Below are positions 61,031-64,000 of a stretch of 64,000 bases of DNA, one piece after another (the stretch's first letter is position 1; each line of letters starts with the position of its first letter). Origin of the DNA: Lathyrus oleraceus (lineage: Eukaryota > Streptophyta > Magnoliopsida > Fabales > Fabaceae). A program made the position numbers and the translations under genes. Location: positions 531,416,582 through 531,480,581 of the forward strand of contig NC_066585.1 of the NCBI RefSeq assembly GCF_024323335.1. Reading direction: 5' to 3'. The notes under the pieces were generated by a model. It ran no database searches. It saw only the letters and a list, made by a program, of their open reading frames with translations, and was not told the origin of the DNA.

Positions 61031-61894
61031 GATCGTGGTGGAATGATTTATTCACTTAAACATAACACAACTAGCATGTCTCATCAGTACCCATTTTTAA
61101 ATTTCCATTTGCAAACCATTTTCAACCCTAACATTCAATGCTGAGAAACCATTTTCACTCAAGAACATCTTCATCGTTCATTAGTGAAACCTAACCCTTT
61201 TCCACCAACGCCATCTTCATCTTCATAGTTCAACCAATTATTTTCATCGTTCATTAACAAAACCTAACTCTTTTCAACCAACATCATCTTTATCTTCATC
61301 ATTAAACAAACTACATCTTCGTCGTTCTTGGCTTACGTACCGTCGAGGAGGAAGACAAAGAATTTAACAATATTTAATTAACTTTTTTTACTTATTCATC
61401 ACGTTTCCGATACGTAAATGTTTTCCCCATGCATCTACATTGAACCTCAGTTTCCATTGTGTTTATGTTTATATTATTGATGTTGAAATAATATACATGC
61501 TCATGTGTTTTACCTTATGACAATATACATAAACCTTATGAGTAGGCTTTCTATATATGTTGAAATATTATACATGCTTGTGTGTTTATGTTTATGTTGT
61601 CGATGTTGAAATAGTATACATGCTTGTGTGTTTATGTTTATGTTGTTGATGTTGAAATATTATACATGCTTGTGTGTTTTACTTTATGATAGTATTATTA
61701 CACTGGATTTTTCGACCGGACCATAAGTGACAACTAGTAATGAGAAAAGCTATGAATATGTCACGTGGAAGGTCAAATATATAATGGGTCCACATGACTA
61801 ATATGACTCAAGGTCGGAAGTTACATAGAGTGATACCGGTCGAAGGTGGAAAGGTCGAAAGACGTTGTGAGGAACTTGGGGACTTAGTGAAAGT
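61031..61894. repeat. Noncoding stretch with a 46-bp tandem repeat
   Basis: Units containing GTTGAAATATTATACATGCT start at 61559, 61605 and 61651, with a diverged copy near 61482. The rest has no recognised gene or element. Confidence 0.65.
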
Positions 61895-63001
61895 TGTTAG
61901 AACAAGATTCTGGTTCTGCAATTCATCTCTAAGTTTTGATGATAACAAAGAGCGAAACATTTTGGTATCCTAATAAAATTCTCTAAGTGTGCAGGACTCT
62001 AACGAAAAATGAATCTGATGAAATAACATCTGACGTCACACAAAGTCCAGAACAGCTGACTCATAGTAAAAGGTATTCGTTTTGATGTTGAAGTCAACAA
62101 TGTCTAAAAGAATCACCCACAGAACCCGTCTTCTGAAAACTCTGGAAACTTTACATCTAAAGACATCTGAAGGATCCCAAATATGAAAACTCTAAAGATC
62201 CTTACATCAGAAGACTGCCTAATTGGAGATCAGTCAAGAACCTCTGAAGAAGACACAATAGATAACTATCTGAAGAATACAAGATCTGAGAAAAGAATCT
62301 GAATTCTGTGTACTCTGAATCACGCCCAATAGATTAGGATCAAGAACTTAACAAATAAGTATTCCAAATATGGTATGAATTTCTATATGGATAATATTGA
62401 ATACTCTCCAAAACTTCTATGGAAATGACAATAAAATTAATGTCATTAAGTCCCATAATTAGCAAGATATCAGCATCAATGCTCCATTCAATAATATCAT
62501 CTCCAAACACTATAAAAAAGGCCCAACTATCATCATACCAAGACGTAAAGCCATTACACAAGAATTCTGCATATCAAAATCAAGCCATACACTAAATTCT
62601 TGTTTTACGTTATCACACGAGTTGTTGGTCTAAGTGTGATCTTTGATCTTTGTTCTTACTGTGTTCATATTGCTTATCTAGAAACACTAAGAACTTTCTT
62701 GTAATTCTAAATAGTTGTTGTAAATTTCCTCAAGTGACTTGTGAAGTCTGTAGACTTGAGAGGGCTAAGAGATCAATGTACTCTTAGACGTTTGTTGTAA
62801 TCTTTCTAGATTATTAGATTAAGTCCTTATTGAAGGCGAAATCACCTTGGTCGGGTGGACTGGAGTAGCTTTGATTTTCAAGCGAGCCAGAATAAACTTA
62901 TGTGTTGTTTGTTATTATCTTTGTGTGTAAAGCGTATCCAAAAGTTTTTATTGTCCGTGAAAACAATTCAAACCCCCCTTTCTTGTTTTTCTCTACCTTC
63001 A
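61895..63001 (+). repeat. 5' LTR of a Sirevirus (SIRE/Maximus-like copia)
   Basis: 1107 bp; it starts TGTTAGAACAAG and ends CTACCTTCA. A TATA box (CTATAAAAAAGG) is at 62510-62518. The primer site TGGTATCAGAG (63004-63014) and gag follow in order. Confidence 0.82.
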
Positions 63002-63003
63002 AT

Positions 63004-63014
63004 TGGTATCAGAG
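63004..63014 (+). other. Sirevirus primer-binding site
   Basis: TGGTATCAGAG, tRNA-iMet type, two bases after the LTR. Confidence 0.85.
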
Positions 63015-63085
63015 TTTTGGCAATGTTATTGATTTTTGAATTAAACACTTAACAGTATAGAGAGATCCAGTATGAGAAAAACATC

Positions 63086-64000
63086 ATGGCTAACACAAAC
63101 AAAAGAGATAGTTACAACTCCAAACCTCCAGTCTTTGATGGAGAAAATTTTGACTACTGGAAAGACAAAATTGAAATTTTTTTCTTAGGCTATGACGTTG
63201 ACCTATGGGACACCGTTACAAATGGTTATGAACCACCTGTATCTGATGTTGGTATTGTTATTACCAAAAGTAAAATGACATATGATCAGAAGCGTGATTT
63301 CAAGAATCACCACAAAGTCAGAACTATCATGCTGAATGATATATCCTACAATGAATATGAAAAAATCACCAACAGGGAAACAGCGAAAGAGATCCTTGAT
63401 TCCTTAAAGATGACTCACGAAGGCAATAATCAAGTCAAGGAGACCAAGGCTCTAGTCTTAATCCGAAAATATGAAGCCTTCAGAATAGAAGAGGATGAAG
63501 CAATTGAAGTAATGTTTTCCAGATTCCAAACTCTAGTTACAGGTCTCAAGGTTTTGGACAAGGGATACATAACTGCAGATCATGTCAAAAAGATAATCAT
63601 AAGTCTTCCAAATAAATGGGGACCTATGGTTACTGCCTTAAAACTATCCAAGGATCTGAACAACATAAGCCTTGAAGATCTCATCAGATCCCTCAGGATT
63701 CATGAGATAGAGATAGAGGAAGATGAACATCAAAAGAAAAGCAAATCGGTGGCTCTGAAGTCTAGGTCAGAAAGACAAAATCCAGAATGGAACATAGCCT
63801 TTCAAGTTGAAGAAGAAGATGACGAAAACTCTGAAAAGGAAGATTCTGACAATTAAGAAGAGTTATCTCTTTTATCTAGAAGAGTCAAACAACTCTGGAG
63901 AAAAAGGAATAACAACTTCAGAAGACCCAGACAGAAGGGAGATCATGGCTACCACATCAGAAGACTTCAGAAAAAGGAATAACATCTTCATGGCTACCAC
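63086..64000 (+). pseudogene. Sirevirus gag, one in-frame stop, 3' end outside window
   Basis: It starts at ATG 63086 (MANTNKRDSYNSKPPVFDGE), with the DYWKDKIEIFF motif of copia gag (DUF4219/UBN2 type). It is open for 256 codons to TAA at 63854-63856. The same frame continues with EELSLLSRRVKQLWRKRN, which belongs to the same protein, so the stop looks like a mutation (Gln or Glu codon to TAA). The zinc knuckle and pol would lie beyond the window. The element may be inactive or may be rescued by relatives. Confidence 0.8.

Noticed and set aside
61895..63001. Sirevirus at the right edge as the autonomous partner of the LARD
   Set aside because: LTR starts differ (TGTTAGAACAAG versus TGTTGATGTTTAATT) and the LTR bodies do not match by eye.
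1..64000. CRISPR array, bacterial operon or integrated virus
   Set aside because: Repeats here are LTRs, minisatellites and hairpins without spacers. Genes have introns and plant-type families. No viral coat, movement or pararetroviral protein was recognised.

Overview
This window is plant nuclear DNA that consists mostly of nested transposable elements. The element types are Angela-like, Sirevirus and Ivana-like Ty1/copia elements, very long-LTR Ogre/Tat Ty3/gypsy elements, a CACTA transposon and a Cassandra TRIM. Together with a Ve1/Cf-type receptor-like protein (RLP) locus, these suggest a large-genome legume, most likely tribe Fabeae (Pisum, Lathyrus, Vicia or Lens). The species is an inference; no organelle, rRNA or single-copy marker is present.

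Positions 1-40395 form one nest. The outer element is a minus-strand Angela-like copia (gag-pol 1-3382, PBS 4957-4970, LTR 4971-5565 continuing at 39646-40395). Its LTR was split by a plus-strand Ogre (5566-39640, TSD AGCGG). The Ogre gag was split by a minus-strand solo LTR of a related family (12180-14158, TSD TGGAC). The Ogre 3' LTR was hit twice: by a minus-strand, coding-empty Sirevirus-like LARD (20215-28899, TSD CAAGG), and by an almost complete minus-strand CACTA element (29770-38699, TSD TTG). The CACTA element encodes a TNP2 transposase, with one apparent frameshift, and an 11-exon protein that joins a plant En/Spm transposase domain to a Ulp1-type cysteine protease. The protease keeps a complete His-Asp-Gln-Cys set.

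From 40396 to 47294 lie remains of a plant-mobile-domain (PMD-like) gene, split by a 4.38-kb Ogre-type solo LTR (42279-46658, TSD CCTAA). Positions 47455-48851 hold a gypsy integrase scrap and a CACTA transposase scrap.

The host-gene part is 48890-56252. A broken plus-strand RLP copy (48890-53060) carries a 5' copia fragment (about 49572-52316), and that fragment carries a Cassandra TRIM (50322-51159). This copy is tail-to-tail with an uninterrupted 890-codon RLP on the minus strand (53580-56252), the only clearly intact host gene in the window. It should encode a cell-surface immune-type LRR receptor without a kinase.

The right part holds an Ogre-type LTR remnant (about 56521-60628), tandem repeats (139 bp and 46 bp) and the 5' end of a Sirevirus (LTR 61895-63001, gag from 63086) that runs off the window.

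The most informative observations are the intact transposase-Ulp1 gene inside the CACTA element, shared structural motifs among different Ogre-type LTRs (a PBS-like GGTGGCGACT box about 60-70 bp before the LTR end, an AACTAC/GAGATACGTAGG block and a CGCTAGGCGA palindrome), the Ogre RT-to-integrase in-frame deletion, and the coding-empty Sirevirus derivative with repeated polypurine tracts.
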